DNA of 40,614 bases from Salinibius halmophilus (GTDB taxonomy: Bacteria > Pseudomonadota > Gammaproteobacteria > Pseudomonadales > Natronospirillaceae). Shown here in pieces: positions 9,176 through 18,886 of this stretch; the stretch's first letter is position 1, and every line of letters starts with the position of its first letter. A program made the position numbers and the translations under genes. The notes under the pieces were generated by a model that saw only the letters and a list, made by a program, of their open reading frames with translations, did no database searches and was not told the origin of the DNA. The stretch spans positions 102,994-143,607 of the forward strand of contig NZ_QPEP01000013.1 of NCBI RefSeq assembly GCF_003577475.1, read 5' to 3'.

Positions 9176-10672
9176 ATGGCTAATGACATGCCACTTCAAG
9201 ATGAAAACCAAATCGTCGCCTTGCGCAAAGAAAAGCTAGAAAAGATTAAAGCTAAACGCAACGCTTACCCAAATGATATTCGCCGTGATGCCTACGCAGG
9301 TGAACTGCAAGCAAAATATGATGGTAAAAGCCAAGACGAATTAGCTGAGTTAGGTGCAACGGCAACCATTGCTGGTCGTGTTGTACGCCGTGGTGGGCCG
9401 TTTATTACGGTGCGTGATATGTCGGGCACAGTGCAAGCATATCTTGGTAAACAGGATCAAAAAGAATCGGAAGACTGGCAAGCGCTAGATATTGGTGACA
9501 TTGTATCGGTTTCAGGTGTCATCAGCCTTTCGGGTCGTGGTCAGCTATATGTGCAGGCACAAAAGCCAGAGCAGTTTCGTTTGTTAAACAAAACACTGCG
9601 ACCACTGCCAGATAAATGGAAAGGTTTATCGGACCAGGAAGTTAAATACCGCCAACGTTATGTCGACTTAATTGTTAGCGAAGAAACACGTCATACCTTC
9701 ACTGTGCGCGCCAAAATGATTCAAGGCATTCGCAGTTATTTAGCTGAGCAGAACTTCGTAGAAGCTGAAACGCCTATGCTGCAAGTAATACCTGGTGGTG
9801 CAACGGCGCGACCATTTATTACCCACCACAATGCAATGGATATCGATATGTATCTTCGCATTGCACCTGAGCTATATCTAAAACGCTTGGTAGTAGGTGG
9901 TTTTGAGCGGGTGTATGAGATTAACCGTAACTTCCGTAATGAAGGGGTGTCAACGCGTCACAACCCTGAGTTCACCATGTTAGAGTTCTATCAAGCCTAC
10001 GCTGACTATAATGACATGATGGACCATACCGAGAACATGTTGCGCCAAATTGCGCAAGATGTACTCGGTACCACCACGCTAACGTATCAAGAGCAAACCT
10101 TTGATTTAGGTGCGGCCTTTGAGCGCCTGCCAATGACTGCTTCAGTGGTTAAATACAACGACGGCATTGCCTTGGAAGAGCTGCAAACCCTAGAGGGTGT
10201 CACCGCAGTGGCTAAGCGCCTTGGCATTAATATTAAGCCATCTTGGGGCTGGGGTAAGGTATTAACCGAGATCTTTGAAGAGACGGTGGAAGAAAAGCTC
10301 GCTGGTCCAGTATTTATCACTGAATACCCAGCTGAGGTGTCGCCATTGGCGCGTCGCAATGATCATAACCCAGAAGTAACTGATCGATTCGAGTTCTTCC
10401 TTGGTGGTCGCGAAATTGCCAATGGTTTCTCTGAGTTAAACGATCCAATCGATCAAGCTGAGCGTTTCCAAGCACAGGTAGCAGAAAAAGAAGCTGGTGA
10501 TGATGAAGCCATGTTTTATGATGCTGACTATATTCGTGCGCTGGAATATGGCCTTCCGCCAACGGCTGGTCAAGGTATTGGGATCGATCGCCTAGTGATG
10601 TACTTTACCGACTCGCCAACCATTAAAGACGTTATCTTATTCCCGCATATGAAGCCGGTAGATAACCAGTAA
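9176..10672 (+). CDS. lysS: Lysyl-tRNA synthetase, class II
   Basis: LysS charges tRNA-Lys. The 498 residues comprise an N-terminal OB fold that binds the anticodon (about 60-150) and the class II catalytic domain. Motif 2 contains [20 protein letters not shown] and motif 3 contains [17 protein letters not shown] lies 8 nt before the ATG. It sits 15 bp after prfB and is probably co-transcribed with it; a strong terminator follows. Confidence 0.97.
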   Translation: MANDMPLQDENQIVALRKEKLEKIKAKRNAYPNDIRRDAYAGELQAKYDGKSQDELAELGATATIAGRVVRRGGPFITVRDMSGTVQAYLGKQDQKESEDWQALDIGDIVSVSGVISLSGRGQLYVQAQKPEQFRLLNKTLRPLPDKWKGLSDQEVKYRQRYVDLIVSEETRHTFTVRAKMIQGIRSYLAEQNFVEAETPMLQVIPGGATARPFITHHNAMDIDMYLRIAPELYLKRLVVGGFERVYEINRNFRNEGVSTRHNPEFTMLEFYQAYADYNDMMDHTENMLRQIAQDVLGTTTLTYQEQTFDLGAAFERLPMTASVVKYNDGIALEELQTLEGVTAVAKRLGINIKPSWGWGKVLTEIFEETVEEKLAGPVFITEYPAEVSPLARRNDHNPEVTDRFEFFLGGREIANGFSELNDPIDQAERFQAQVAEKEAGDDEAMFYDADYIRALEYGLPPTAGQGIGIDRLVMYFTDSPTIKDVILFPHMKPVDNQ

Positions 10673-10681
10673 GTAATAAAG

Positions 10682-10707
10682 AAGGAGCAGCAATGCTCCT
10701 TTTTTTA
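10682..10707 (+). terminator. Terminator of prfB-lysS
   Basis: AAGGAGCA pairs with TGCTCCTT around a 4-nt loop (GCAA) and is followed by a T tract. Confidence 0.88.
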
Positions 10708-10845
10708 TGCCAAAAAAAGCGTACTTGTCTAAAGAGTATGTGAGCGAATAAATATTTTTTGATTAATATGTTTGTATTTTATCTTTAGCTGCCTATACTA
10801 AGGCAGTCGATTTGACCAGTGTATATATTCAGAGGAGTCACAGGC

Positions 10846-11286
10846 ATGGCCGAGAATTTTGACGCACTTATTGAGCAGAAAAAGAAAGAAATCGAACAAT
10901 TAGTTCAGCAAAAAGAAGCAGAGCTTCAACGCCAAGAAGGTTTGCGTCAATTAGATGCAAAATTTGCTGGTTTTTACAGCGAATTTTCATTAACTGAAGA
11001 CGACTATTTTGCCTTTAAGCAAAAAGAAATTGAAAAGTGGATCAAAGCACAAGCGCGTTCTGAATCACCTGCTGCCATTGTTGATGCATTAAATGCATAC
11101 TTCTCACGTTATGATGGCAAGAAGAAGAAAGCAGCGGTATCTACTGGCCCTAAGTTAAAAGTAGGTAAGTACCGCAACCCGAATACTGGTGAAGTAATCG
11201 AAAAAATCAAGCGTAACCCTAAGCCGCTTGACCAGTGGATTGACGAAAACGGTTTCGATACCGTTGCTAGCTGGTTAGTCGACTAA
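10846..11286 (+). CDS. H-NS/MvaT-like nucleoid-associated protein
   Basis: The protein has 146 residues. The N-terminal half is a charged, glutamine-rich coiled coil (about 5-45) suited to oligomerisation. The C-terminal part after a lysine-rich linker reads KYRNPNTGEVIEKIKRNPKP, which resembles the DNA-binding domain of MvaT (KNPHTGEV... type) more than that of E. coli H-NS. Such proteins coat AT-rich DNA and silence acquired genes. AGAGGAG lies 8 nt before ATG 10846, which is why I prefer it to a start 27 bases upstream. The leader is AT-rich and has a TATACT at 10794-10799 with no convincing -35 box. It is a single-gene unit between two strong terminators. Confidence 0.85.
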   Translation: MAENFDALIEQKKKEIEQLVQQKEAELQRQEGLRQLDAKFAGFYSEFSLTEDDYFAFKQKEIEKWIKAQARSESPAAIVDALNAYFSRYDGKKKKAAVSTGPKLKVGKYRNPNTGEVIEKIKRNPKPLDQWIDENGFDTVASWLVD

Positions 11287-11301
11287 TTTGTAGACTTATT
11301 A

Positions 11302-11330
11302 AAAAAAAGCGCCACTACGGCGCTTTTTTT
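11302..11330. terminator. Bidirectional terminator after the H-NS-like gene
   Basis: A 12-bp stem (A tract plus GCGCC with GGCGC plus T tract) has a 5-nt loop. It can serve the H-NS-like gene on the plus strand and the small exported protein on the minus strand. Confidence 0.88.
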
Positions 11331-11360
11331 ATGGCAGTTCCATTGAAGTTGTTGACTGAG

Positions 11361-11777
11361 TTAAAAGGCAAACATAATGCCTAAGGTTGGTGACCACATA
11401 ATGTCACTGCTGCCTGGGTAATAAGTCAGGCGTACACTACCAAAACCAACAAAGCTGCGTGCTGGTGAGGTTTCATAGCCGATGGCGCCAACAAAACCAA
11501 ACTGGGTGTTCTCACCTGAGTTAATGCTACCACCCGCCTGCAGGTTGACGCTGTTAAACATGCTACCTGTGTAGGCCTTGTACAGCGCATCGATCGCAAA
11601 CGTATTGCCAGATTGCGTCGCTAAGTTCAAATGTAGCGAGGAAACGCGTGTTAACGGGCTTTCAATGGTGATATTAAACTGCCCTTGGTCGGCCAGTTTC
11701 ACTACATCCGTCCCTATTGCCAAAGCAAAGCTCTGACTGCTTACTAGTGTTGCCAGAACCAATAACCATTTTTTCAT
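11361..11777 (-). CDS. Small exported protein, possibly an outer-membrane barrel
   Basis: I do not recognise the family. The 138 residues begin with a clear signal peptide (MKKWLLVLATLVSSQSFALA). The rest alternates polar and hydrophobic residues, is rich in Gly, Ser and aromatics, and ends in phenylalanine (GIMFAF), which suggests an outer-membrane beta-barrel or related fold. ATG 11777 begins one base after the stop of the upstream aminotransferase gene, so translation is probably coupled. A start at 11792 is also open, but it would put five extra residues before the signal peptide. Confidence 0.68.
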   Translation of the reverse strand: MKKWLLVLATLVSSQSFALAIGTDVVKLADQGQFNITIESPLTRVSSLHLNLATQSGNTFAIDALYKAYTGSMFNSVNLQAGGSINSGENTQFGFVGAIGYETSPARSFVGFGSVRLTYYPGSSDIMWSPTLGIMFAF

Positions 11778-11778
11778 T

Positions 11779-12891
11779 TTAAAGTGCCTCAATAGCTTGC
11801 TGCATACGTTGAAGGGCTTGGCTCAAAGTGTCGCTTGAGCAAGCGAAGTTAAGTCGTGCCCAACCCGGAGCCCCAAAAGGAGCGCCATCTGATAGGGCAA
11901 TGCCATATGATAATAAATGTGGATAGGGGGTGTCTGTTAACTGCCGCCAATCCATCCAAGCTAAATAGGTTGCATTGACCGGGTAGCTTATAAGACTGTC
12001 TTGCGTCTCTTGCCAGCGATTCAGCACCGACAAATTATTCGTGAGCAGGGTTTTTACCTCATTAAGCCAAGGTTTAGCGGCCTGATAGGCGGTCGCTGTA
12101 GCCATTACCCCTAATACATTGGCATGCCCAGCAATGCCCGCCCCCGCTTTTTGAACCCGTTTTCTAAGCTTGGCATTTGGGCAGATCATATAGCTGGTGG
12201 CAAGGCCAGCAATATTAAAGGTTTTGCTGGCGGCCATTAATACCACTAGATGATCCGTGTTGTAATGCAAGGCGCTATCGTGCGCTTTGCCTGCTAGCAC
12301 CAAATCAGCATGAATTTCATCACTAACTAATAATACATTGTGTTGATGACACAGCTTAGAAATCTCGCCGATTTGCTGATAAACGCAGCCCGTTGGGTTC
12401 ATTGGGTTGCTGATTAGCATGGCCTTGCATTGAGGACGGGCGAGCTGGTTGGCAAGCTTATCTAGGTTAAGCTGCCAAATTCCATCAATATACTCCAGCG
12501 GCATTTCCACACAACGGGCGCCATGATTCACCGGTGCTTGGCGCATAGGCGGGTAGGTGGGTGTTGGCACAACAACCTCATCACCAGATTGGCAAACACT
12601 TGCTAGTGCCGTATTAAAGCCACTAATTACTCCGCCTTGCCAAACCACCCAACTAGGCTCGATATGGCAATTGTGCTCGCTAGCAAGCCATCTAACCACT
12701 TGCTCGTCGGCCCACTCTGGTGGCAATTGGTAGCCTAGGTCTTGGCTTGCCTCTGCGATGGCCTGCTGAATCACTTGCGCGGGGGCAAAGTCCATATCCG
12801 CAACCCACAATGGTAAGATGTCGGCGCTATACTTTTGCCACTTCATTGCGTTCGGTCGCTGGCTTAATAGTTCGATCAAGGTGAACCTCAT
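11779..12891 (-). CDS. MalY/PatB-type pyridoxal-phosphate C-S lyase or aminotransferase
   Basis: This 370-residue enzyme belongs to fold-type I PLP enzymes of the MalY/PatB (cystathionine beta-lyase) group. The hallmarks are the N-terminal LPLWVADMDFA, ISNPMNPTG, the aspartate of LLVSDEIHADL, and the Schiff-base lysine in AASKTFNIAGL. It probably cleaves cystathionine or other cysteine S-conjugates in the cytosol. The start is uncertain: ATG 12891 fits the family N-terminus, while a GTG at 12909 would add six residues; neither has a good ribosome site. It is divergent from tcdA and probably forms an operon with the small exported protein. Confidence 0.88.
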   Translation of the reverse strand: MRFTLIELLSQRPNAMKWQKYSADILPLWVADMDFAPAQVIQQAIAEASQDLGYQLPPEWADEQVVRWLASEHNCHIEPSWVVWQGGVISGFNTALASVCQSGDEVVVPTPTYPPMRQAPVNHGARCVEMPLEYIDGIWQLNLDKLANQLARPQCKAMLISNPMNPTGCVYQQIGEISKLCHQHNVLLVSDEIHADLVLAGKAHDSALHYNTDHLVVLMAASKTFNIAGLATSYMICPNAKLRKRVQKAGAGIAGHANVLGVMATATAYQAAKPWLNEVKTLLTNNLSVLNRWQETQDSLISYPVNATYLAWMDWRQLTDTPYPHLLSYGIALSDGAPFGAPGWARLNFACSSDTLSQALQRMQQAIEAL

Positions 12892-12987
12892 GGATGGGAT
12901 ATACGACACTAGCTTAATATGCCTGCATGCTAGTGCTCAAGGGCTGCAGTCGCTATAATTGCGCCGCATTTATCAATAGGGTTCAGC

Positions 12988-13770
12988 ATGAATTACAACG
13001 CGCGCTTTTCAGGTATTCAACGGCTTTATGGTCGCCAGCTCGCAGATGCAATGCGCACCACTAAGGTGATGGTGGTTGGGCTAGGTGGCGTCGGCTCTTG
13101 GGTGGTTGAAGCCTTGGTTCGCTCTGGTTTTGAGCACCTAGTCATTGTTGACCTAGACGATATTTGTGTTTCCAACACCAATCGCCAGGTTCATACAACG
13201 GTCAACACCGTCGGTCAATTTAAAGCCGAGGCGCTCGCCGAGCGCGCTAAATTAATTAACCCAGATGCGCACATTGAAGTATGCAACGACTTTGTCACAC
13301 CAGCCAACATGGATACTTTTCTTGCTAAAACGCCCGACTTTATTGTTGATGCCATTGATGGCGTCAAAGCTAAAACAGCGCTCATCGCTGCTGCTAAAAA
13401 GGCTAAGGTGGCGCTGGTTAGCATTGGCGGGGCGGGTGGTAAAACCGACCCAACGCGTATACAAGTTAGTGATTTAAGTAAAACTGAGCAAGACCCATTA
13501 ACGGCAAAAGTGCGATCTAAATTGCGTAAAGAACATGATTTTCCTCGCAGTCCAAAACGCAAGTTTGGCGTCGACGTTGTCTGGTCAAACGAACCATTGC
13601 GTTATCCTGCTGGGGATGGTGAAGTATGCTTTAGTAAACCTAGTGGTGATGCGCCTCGGCGCTTAGATTGTGCAACAGGGTTTGGTGCCGCTACCATGGT
13701 AACTGCCACCTTTGGCTTTATCGCAGTCAGTCGTATTATTGAACGGCTGGCCCAGCAACTTAAGGAGTAA
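12988..13770 (+). CDS. tcdA: tRNA threonylcarbamoyladenosine dehydratase TcdA
   Basis: TcdA (CsdL/YgdL) uses ATP to cyclise t6A at position 37 of ANN-decoding tRNAs to ct6A. The 260 residues start with RFSGIQRLYG, followed by the E1-like nucleotide fold VMVVGLGGVGSWVVEAL (about 27-44) and the acidic DLDDICVSNTNRQ. DAIDGVKAKTALI and the C-terminal DCATGFGAATMV also match the family. A TATAAT at 12954-12959 is a likely -10 box without a clear -35. It leads a four-gene run in which the spacing to the next gene is 2 bp. Confidence 0.93.
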   Translation: MNYNARFSGIQRLYGRQLADAMRTTKVMVVGLGGVGSWVVEALVRSGFEHLVIVDLDDICVSNTNRQVHTTVNTVGQFKAEALAERAKLINPDAHIEVCNDFVTPANMDTFLAKTPDFIVDAIDGVKAKTALIAAAKKAKVALVSIGGAGGKTDPTRIQVSDLSKTEQDPLTAKVRSKLRKEHDFPRSPKRKFGVDVVWSNEPLRYPAGDGEVCFSKPSGDAPRRLDCATGFGAATMVTATFGFIAVSRIIERLAQQLKE

Positions 13771-13772
13771 GC

Positions 13773-14288
13773 ATGCTCGATGCTATTGTTCGGCTGTTAA
13801 AAGCCCTCAACTCGGATGTTAGCCCATGGGCCATTGCTTTTGGTCTCACCTTGGGCATGATTATTGGCTACACCCCAACTTTTACCTGGCATAACCTAGT
13901 CGTGCTGCTGCTAATTTGTGTGTTACGGGTGAACTTCTCGAGCGCCATTGCCGGCATGATTCTCGGCGCAGCATTGGCTTGGCCGTTCAGTGCTCCAGCA
14001 ATTGCCCTGGGTGAAACCCTGCTTACTCATCCTGAGCTACAGAGCTTCTGGACCACGCTATTTAATATCCCATTTATGCTGGTGTTAGGCCTAAACCATA
14101 CCCATACCCTGGGGAGCTTGCTGGTCGCTTTGATTGCACTATTGCCACTCACCTTATTGGTTAAGTTCCTGGTAGAAAGGTATCGCCTGCATGTAATGGC
14201 TTGGTTTAACAAGTTGAAAGTCGTGCAAGCACTTAAAGCCAGTAAATTCTGGGGCTTGCTAACTTCTATTTATGGACTAAGGGGCTAA
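13773..14288 (+). CDS. TIGR03546-like integral membrane protein
   Basis: This 171-residue membrane protein has about four hydrophobic segments. It starts with a cytosolic helix, followed by SPWAIAFGLTLGMIIGYTP, which recalls the DUF2062/TIGR03546 group. TIGR03546 genes usually sit beside TIGR03545 genes, and that is the arrangement here: 2 bp to tcdA before it and 2 bp to the large protein after it. The function of the pair is unknown; coupling with an AsmA-like partner hints at an envelope role, but that is inference. Confidence 0.75.
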   Translation: MLDAIVRLLKALNSDVSPWAIAFGLTLGMIIGYTPTFTWHNLVVLLLICVLRVNFSSAIAGMILGAALAWPFSAPAIALGETLLTHPELQSFWTTLFNIPFMLVLGLNHTHTLGSLLVALIALLPLTLLVKFLVERYRLHVMAWFNKLKVVQALKASKFWGLLTSIYGLRG

Positions 14289-14290
14289 GC

Positions 14291-16267
14291 ATGACTAAAT
14301 GGATTCGTTGGATTGGCCTAGTAGCCTTTGTTGTACTAATTGTGGGAACTGGCATTGCCTGGTACTTATTTGCCGATGATGTCATTGAAGGGGGCATTAA
14401 AAAAGGTGCCAGCAGTGCTAATGGTGCGCAAGTTGATATCGCCGAGTTTGAGATTGCGCTCTTTCCATTTGGCTTTGAGCTGGAAAACATGGCGTTTACC
14501 GACCCTGAAAAGCCAACGCACAACAGTATTGAGTTTGACCGAGCGGCGCTGGATATTGATTTTATTCAGTTATTGCTCGGCCGTTTAATCATTAACGAAG
14601 TCGCCTTCACTGGCGTTCGGTTTGATACGCAGCGCCCAAGCCCTGGTGAGGTTTATGCCAAAGCAGCGCGCAGTGACGAGCAATCTGAAAGTAGTGCCTT
14701 TGATATGATTAGCTTACCGACTGCTGATCAATTGTTGGCCGAAGTAGAAGCGCTAAAAACCGTCGAGCAAGCGCAGCAATTGGCGGCAACTTGGCAGCAA
14801 GTGCAGGTGTCGGTACCACAAGCATTCGAGGCATTACCAGATCAAGCGCGCTTGCAAGCTTACGATGAGCGGGTTGATCGGCTAAAAGCCATGCAAATCG
14901 AGTCACTAGAGGATGCTCAGCAGTTGCGCAGCGAGATTGAAGCCATGCAGGGCGAAATTGGCTCAGACGTGCTAGCGTTTGCGCAAGCCAAAGTTGAAAT
15001 TGAAACAGCAAAAGCGCAACTAAATCGTGATTGGCAAGCACTGCAAGATGCGCCGAACGAAGACTGGCAAGCCATTCGCAGTGAGTATAGCTTTGATCAA
15101 AATGGCTTAAATAATGCCACCCGCTTATTGTTAGGTGATGAAATTGCCAATCGCATGGTTACCTTGCAGCAGCGCTATCAGCAGGCTAAACCAATCATTG
15201 AATGGATCGTTGCTCGTATGCCAGAAGGTGGCAGTGGTGAGGATGCCATTGAACTAGGCCGCTTTGTTAGCTTCCCGGTGGAACAGCCCCTGCCAAGCTT
15301 TTTACTAAAACAGGCCACCTTTTCAATTGAATTGAGTGATGGCACCTATTTTGCCGAGCTAACCGAGTTAACCAATGACCAGACGGTGCGTGGTCGAGCC
15401 ACCGAGTTGGTCTTGCGGGCTGGTGAGCAGACTGATTTTGCCAGTATGAACTTAACGGCAAACTTTGATCGCCGTGATGGCATTAACGACAGCATTCGCC
15501 TGCAGGCCGAAGGCTGGCAAGTGCCTGCGACCACCTTGATTGATCAGCCAATTTTGGCGGGTAGCTACCAAGCGGGTGGTGCGCAACTGCAAGCCAACTG
15601 GCAGCGCAGCGACAACGGCTGGCAGCTTGATGGCGCAGGCAGTTTTCCTGGGTCTGGCTTTGCTTGGCAAGGTGACTGGGCCGATCGTGCTGAGCGTGCG
15701 GTGCAGCGTGTTGACAGTGTTGAGCTTAGCCTCAGCATGGCGCAAACCCAGGGTGAACTGGAAACCAATATTGGTTCGAATCTCGATGATGCACTCAGTG
15801 GCATTGTGCAAGAAGAGGTGGCAGCCGGCCTAGCAGCCTTGGAATCAAAAGTACGTGAACGCCTGCAAGCCGAAATTGCCGCCCGTCGCGCTCCTTATGA
15901 CGAAGGGATTGCTCAGTTAACCGACTGGGAAACTCGTTGGCAGAACGAGCGGCAAGCGTTTGAGACGCGAGTAGAAGAGCAGCTCGAGGCGCTTAAGCAG
16001 CAAGCACAAGGCTTTATTGACGGCCAACGCCAGCAGCTTGAAGACGCCGCCAATGCTGCCCGAGAAGAAGCTGAAGAGCGCTTGCGCCAAGAGCGCGAAG
16101 CAGCTCAGCAGCGTTTGCAAGCAGAGCAAGAACGCCTGGAAGCAGAGCGTCGGGCAGCAGAAGAAAAAGCCGAAGCCGAGCGGCGCGCGGCTGAAGAACG
16201 GGCTAAACAAGAAGCACAAGACAAACTAAAAGACGCTGTTGATGGCGTTAAATTACCGGGGTTTTAA
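14291..16267 (+). CDS. TIGR03545-like membrane-anchored AsmA-like protein
   Basis: The 658-residue protein has one N-terminal membrane anchor (about 6-28). An AsmA-like start follows (VDIAEFEIALFPFGFELENMAF and INEVAFTGVRF). Then comes a helical middle with several heptad stretches (about 135-270), a beta-rich region (about 330-480), and a C-terminal 130-residue highly charged coiled coil rich in Glu, Arg, Ala and Gln. Most of the chain should lie in the periplasm. Its stop overlaps the next start by one base (TAATG). AsmA-like proteins span the envelope and help lipid traffic; whether this one does is not shown. The coil is longer than I would expect for the family. Confidence 0.75.
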   Translation: MTKWIRWIGLVAFVVLIVGTGIAWYLFADDVIEGGIKKGASSANGAQVDIAEFEIALFPFGFELENMAFTDPEKPTHNSIEFDRAALDIDFIQLLLGRLIINEVAFTGVRFDTQRPSPGEVYAKAARSDEQSESSAFDMISLPTADQLLAEVEALKTVEQAQQLAATWQQVQVSVPQAFEALPDQARLQAYDERVDRLKAMQIESLEDAQQLRSEIEAMQGEIGSDVLAFAQAKVEIETAKAQLNRDWQALQDAPNEDWQAIRSEYSFDQNGLNNATRLLLGDEIANRMVTLQQRYQQAKPIIEWIVARMPEGGSGEDAIELGRFVSFPVEQPLPSFLLKQATFSIELSDGTYFAELTELTNDQTVRGRATELVLRAGEQTDFASMNLTANFDRRDGINDSIRLQAEGWQVPATTLIDQPILAGSYQAGGAQLQANWQRSDNGWQLDGAGSFPGSGFAWQGDWADRAERAVQRVDSVELSLSMAQTQGELETNIGSNLDDALSGIVQEEVAAGLAALESKVRERLQAEIAARRAPYDEGIAQLTDWETRWQNERQAFETRVEEQLEALKQQAQGFIDGQRQQLEDAANAAREEAEERLRQEREAAQQRLQAEQERLEAERRAAEEKAEAERRAAEERAKQEAQDKLKDAVDGVKLPGF

Positions 16268-17073
16268 TGGACGAATCATTGAGAATTGATGTTGCATTAG
16301 AAGTAGAAGCAGCCGATTCAAGCATTGCAATCGACTTCTTGCTCGACAACATTAATTTGTCGAAATCACGTCTTAAACAAACAATGAATAAAGGCGCGGT
16401 TTGGCTTATTCGTGAGGGCCAACCAAAGCAGCGTTTGCGCCGGGCAATGACCGACTTGCAGGTAGGGGATATCGTTGAAGTGTATTACGACGAGTACTTG
16501 CTTGCACAGGTGCCACAGGTCACCGCGCCAATCGCTGACTTTGAGCTCTATAGTGTTTGGCACAAACCGGCCGGCATGCTGACATTTGGTAACGACTGGG
16601 GCGACCATCTAAGCATTTTGCGCCAAGCCGAACTGTATTTTAATAAGGCTCGCCCTTGTTTTATCCTTGATCATCTTGACCAAGACGCCAGTGGCCTAGT
16701 GATACTGTCGCATCACAAACGTGCCGCGGCGGCGCTCTCTGAGCTGTTGGTGAATGACCAAATCATTAAACACTATCGCGCCGAGGTGTCGGGCATACTA
16801 GGAGAAGTGGGGTCGACAGGCGTGTTTGACCAGCCACTGGATGGCAAGCCAGGGCTCACTGAATATCGGGTACATAAAGTCAGTGACTACGCCAACCAAA
16901 GCAATGTTGAGCTCATTACTCGCACGGGTAGAGCACAACAAGTGCGCCGCCACCTAGCCGATGCCGGGCATGCCATTGTTGGCGATGAAGGTGAGGGGAT
17001 GAAACTTACGCTCGATCAAATTGAGTTCACCTGCCCGCTGACCGGCGAGGCAAGGTTGCTTACCCTTAATTAA
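16267..17073 (+). CDS. RluA-family pseudouridine synthase
   Basis: The 268 residues have an S4-like N-terminal domain (SKSRLKQTMNKGAVWL, VGDIVEVYYDE) and a catalytic domain with WHKPAGMLT. The motif-II stretch reads LDHLDQDASGLVILSHHKRAA. The usual HRLD is HLD here, but the catalytic Asp is kept. GRAQQVRRHLADAGHAIVGD is the family's third conserved block. It should convert uridine to pseudouridine in rRNA or tRNA; the target site cannot be predicted. It ends the tcdA operon, which fits an RNA-modification theme. Its last 4 bp overlap the convergent permease gene. Confidence 0.88.
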   Translation: MDESLRIDVALEVEAADSSIAIDFLLDNINLSKSRLKQTMNKGAVWLIREGQPKQRLRRAMTDLQVGDIVEVYYDEYLLAQVPQVTAPIADFELYSVWHKPAGMLTFGNDWGDHLSILRQAELYFNKARPCFILDHLDQDASGLVILSHHKRAAAALSELLVNDQIIKHYRAEVSGILGEVGSTGVFDQPLDGKPGLTEYRVHKVSDYANQSNVELITRTGRAQQVRRHLADAGHAIVGDEGEGMKLTLDQIEFTCPLTGEARLLTLN

Positions 17074-18251
17074 CGTGTTTGTAATACTATCCATGCCGGC
17101 CGGCGCAACACCCACCAAATGGCTGGTAGCGTGCACAGCCACAAACTTGCCGCTACCGTGGCTGCAAGCTGCACACTTTGCCAGCTTAACCCCGAGGTCA
17201 GTGCCATACTAAGGCGCTGACCTAGCCACCCGGCCACCCAGCTCGCCATGAGTGGGCTGATCAAGGCGGTGAGCAATAGTGCTGTGACCAGTAGCAAGAG
17301 CACATAACACTGCAGTGAAACCCATAAGCGCAGTTGGCGCATGCCCAGTGCGGTCAGCACGGCGAACTGGTAGCGCAAGTTGCTCAATAGGCTTTGTAAA
17401 CCATAGAGCAGAGCAATCATCACCAAAAGCATTGAAAACGCCCACACCACGTTCATTAAGGCGCGCACGTCACCAAGTGTGCTGTATAAACGCACCAATA
17501 CTTCCGCTGGGAAAAACGCCTGTACTTGTGCATTGTTAAACTGGCTACGCAGGCCATAAGCACTAGCAAGGCTTGCAGGTTGCACCACCACAGCCGTTAC
17601 CCCATGTAAGTGCTCATTAGCTGACAAATAGCCGACCTGCTGCGGATCTTTGGGAATGGCACTGGCTAAGCCATGACTGCCCCAAACTTGTCGGATAGGC
17701 ACCAAAATTGCGTTATCCCACGGGGTATTGGTAATGGGTAGTCGGCCAATAACGCTAATGGGTGCATGGGAATGATTGTCTTCATGGGCCACCATGCCAT
17801 GTTGGCTCGCAAACTGCTGGCCGATCTCTAGCGCGACATTGCTGCCAACGATCGCCTGATAGGGGCTAGTAAATTGCGCTGTACCGCCTAGATGTTGAAT
17901 AAAAGGTGCTGTGGTGCCAATAATCAAATGCCCTTGCCAGTTGTCACCAAAAGCAAGGGGGGCCGCCCAATCGACCCGTTCATGAGCGAGCAGGGGTGCC
18001 CACAAAGCACTGTCTAATAATGGCAAGGTTAGCGGCTCATGAAATAGGGTGCCAAGCACCAAGTCATTTTTTGACCCTGGAGCGCCAATCAACAAGGAGG
18101 CTGGATCAACAATGCGCGCCGATGCCTCGCGAATCGCCGTTTCTTGGGCTTGCAACACCAAGCCAATCGATAAAGCGCCTGCGATTAGCAGGCTAAACAA
18201 AAGCCCTTGCACAGGGTGTGATAATAACCAAGCTTTGATTAAGCGGCGCAT
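17070..18251 (-). CDS. ABC transporter permease, FtsX/MacB-like
   Basis: The 393-residue inner-membrane protein has one N-terminal TM segment (about 15-35), a large periplasmic domain (about 40-265) and three C-terminal TM segments, the MacB/LolE/FtsX layout. The periplasmic part carries a histidine-rich stretch (HEDNHSHAP) that could bind a metal. It overlaps the ATPase gene by 13 bp, so the pair is co-translated. Together with the upstream CxxC protein it resembles the ZrgBCD part of the Vibrio zinc-acquisition locus as I remember it. The His-rich ZrgA component is absent here and I see no Zur box, so the zinc link is tentative. Confidence 0.85.
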   Translation of the reverse strand: MRRLIKAWLLSHPVQGLLFSLLIAGALSIGLVLQAQETAIREASARIVDPASLLIGAPGSKNDLVLGTLFHEPLTLPLLDSALWAPLLAHERVDWAAPLAFGDNWQGHLIIGTTAPFIQHLGGTAQFTSPYQAIVGSNVALEIGQQFASQHGMVAHEDNHSHAPISVIGRLPITNTPWDNAILVPIRQVWGSHGLASAIPKDPQQVGYLSANEHLHGVTAVVVQPASLASAYGLRSQFNNAQVQAFFPAEVLVRLYSTLGDVRALMNVVWAFSMLLVMIALLYGLQSLLSNLRYQFAVLTALGMRQLRLWVSLQCYVLLLLVTALLLTALISPLMASWVAGWLGQRLSMALTSGLSWQSVQLAATVAASLWLCTLPAIWWVLRRPAWIVLQTR

Positions 18252-18886
18252 GCTGACTGCTCCAAGCGGCCAAAAGCAAGGTGGATACTGCTCGAAGCCA
18301 AGGCTAATAAATTTTGGTCATGGGTGCTTACAATCACTAGTTTGCTTTCTGCCTGCTGTACTAATGCACTGGCAACCTCATGAGCATTAGCGGCGTCTAA
18401 GCTCGCCGTTGGCTCATCACAAAGCAGCACCTCAGGCTCGCCATATAGCGCGCGGGCTAGGGCAATGCGTTGCTGTTGACCACGCGAGAAGCGCCGAGCT
18501 GGCTTGTTCACCTCAGTGATGCCAAACTGGGTTAGCAGTGAGCGTGCCCGGTTGGCGTCGGCGTTAATCTGCATGGCATCGGCTCGCAGTAGCACATTAT
18601 CTAAGGCGCTGAGTGCGCCAATTAATTCAAAGTTCTGAAACAAATAACCAATGCAATGCTGGCGCAACCGATTGCCAGTTTTGTTAGTAATCAGAGTGTC
18701 TTGCAAATAGATCTGGCCACTATAGTTAGGTATTAGCCCTGCCAATGCCATTAATAACGTGCTTTTGCCAGCCCCTGATGGGCCATGGATTACAACTAGG
18801 CCAGGGCCAGTTAGCTGTAAAGCATCAATCGCCAAAAGGGTATGTTTGCCTTGGCTAACCTTCAGTGCGTTCACCTGATACTTCAT
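18239..18886 (-). CDS. ABC transporter ATP-binding protein, MacB/LolD-like
   Basis: The 215-residue ATPase has Walker A GPSGAGKST (about 34-42), a Q loop in GYLFQNFELIGALSALDNV, Walker B VLLCDEPTASLD and the switch histidine in IVSTHDQ. The signature is FSRGQQQRIALARAL, with SRGQQ where LSGGQ is usual. The Q-loop sequence and size are typical of ATPases that drive MacB/LolD-type mechanotransmission. It starts inside the stop of the CxxC protein gene (4-bp overlap) and overlaps the permease gene by 13 bp. Confidence 0.92.
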   Translation of the reverse strand: MKYQVNALKVSQGKHTLLAIDALQLTGPGLVVIHGPSGAGKSTLLMALAGLIPNYSGQIYLQDTLITNKTGNRLRQHCIGYLFQNFELIGALSALDNVLLRADAMQINADANRARSLLTQFGITEVNKPARRFSRGQQQRIALARALYGEPEVLLCDEPTASLDAANAHEVASALVQQAESKLVIVSTHDQNLLALASSSIHLAFGRLEQSACAA

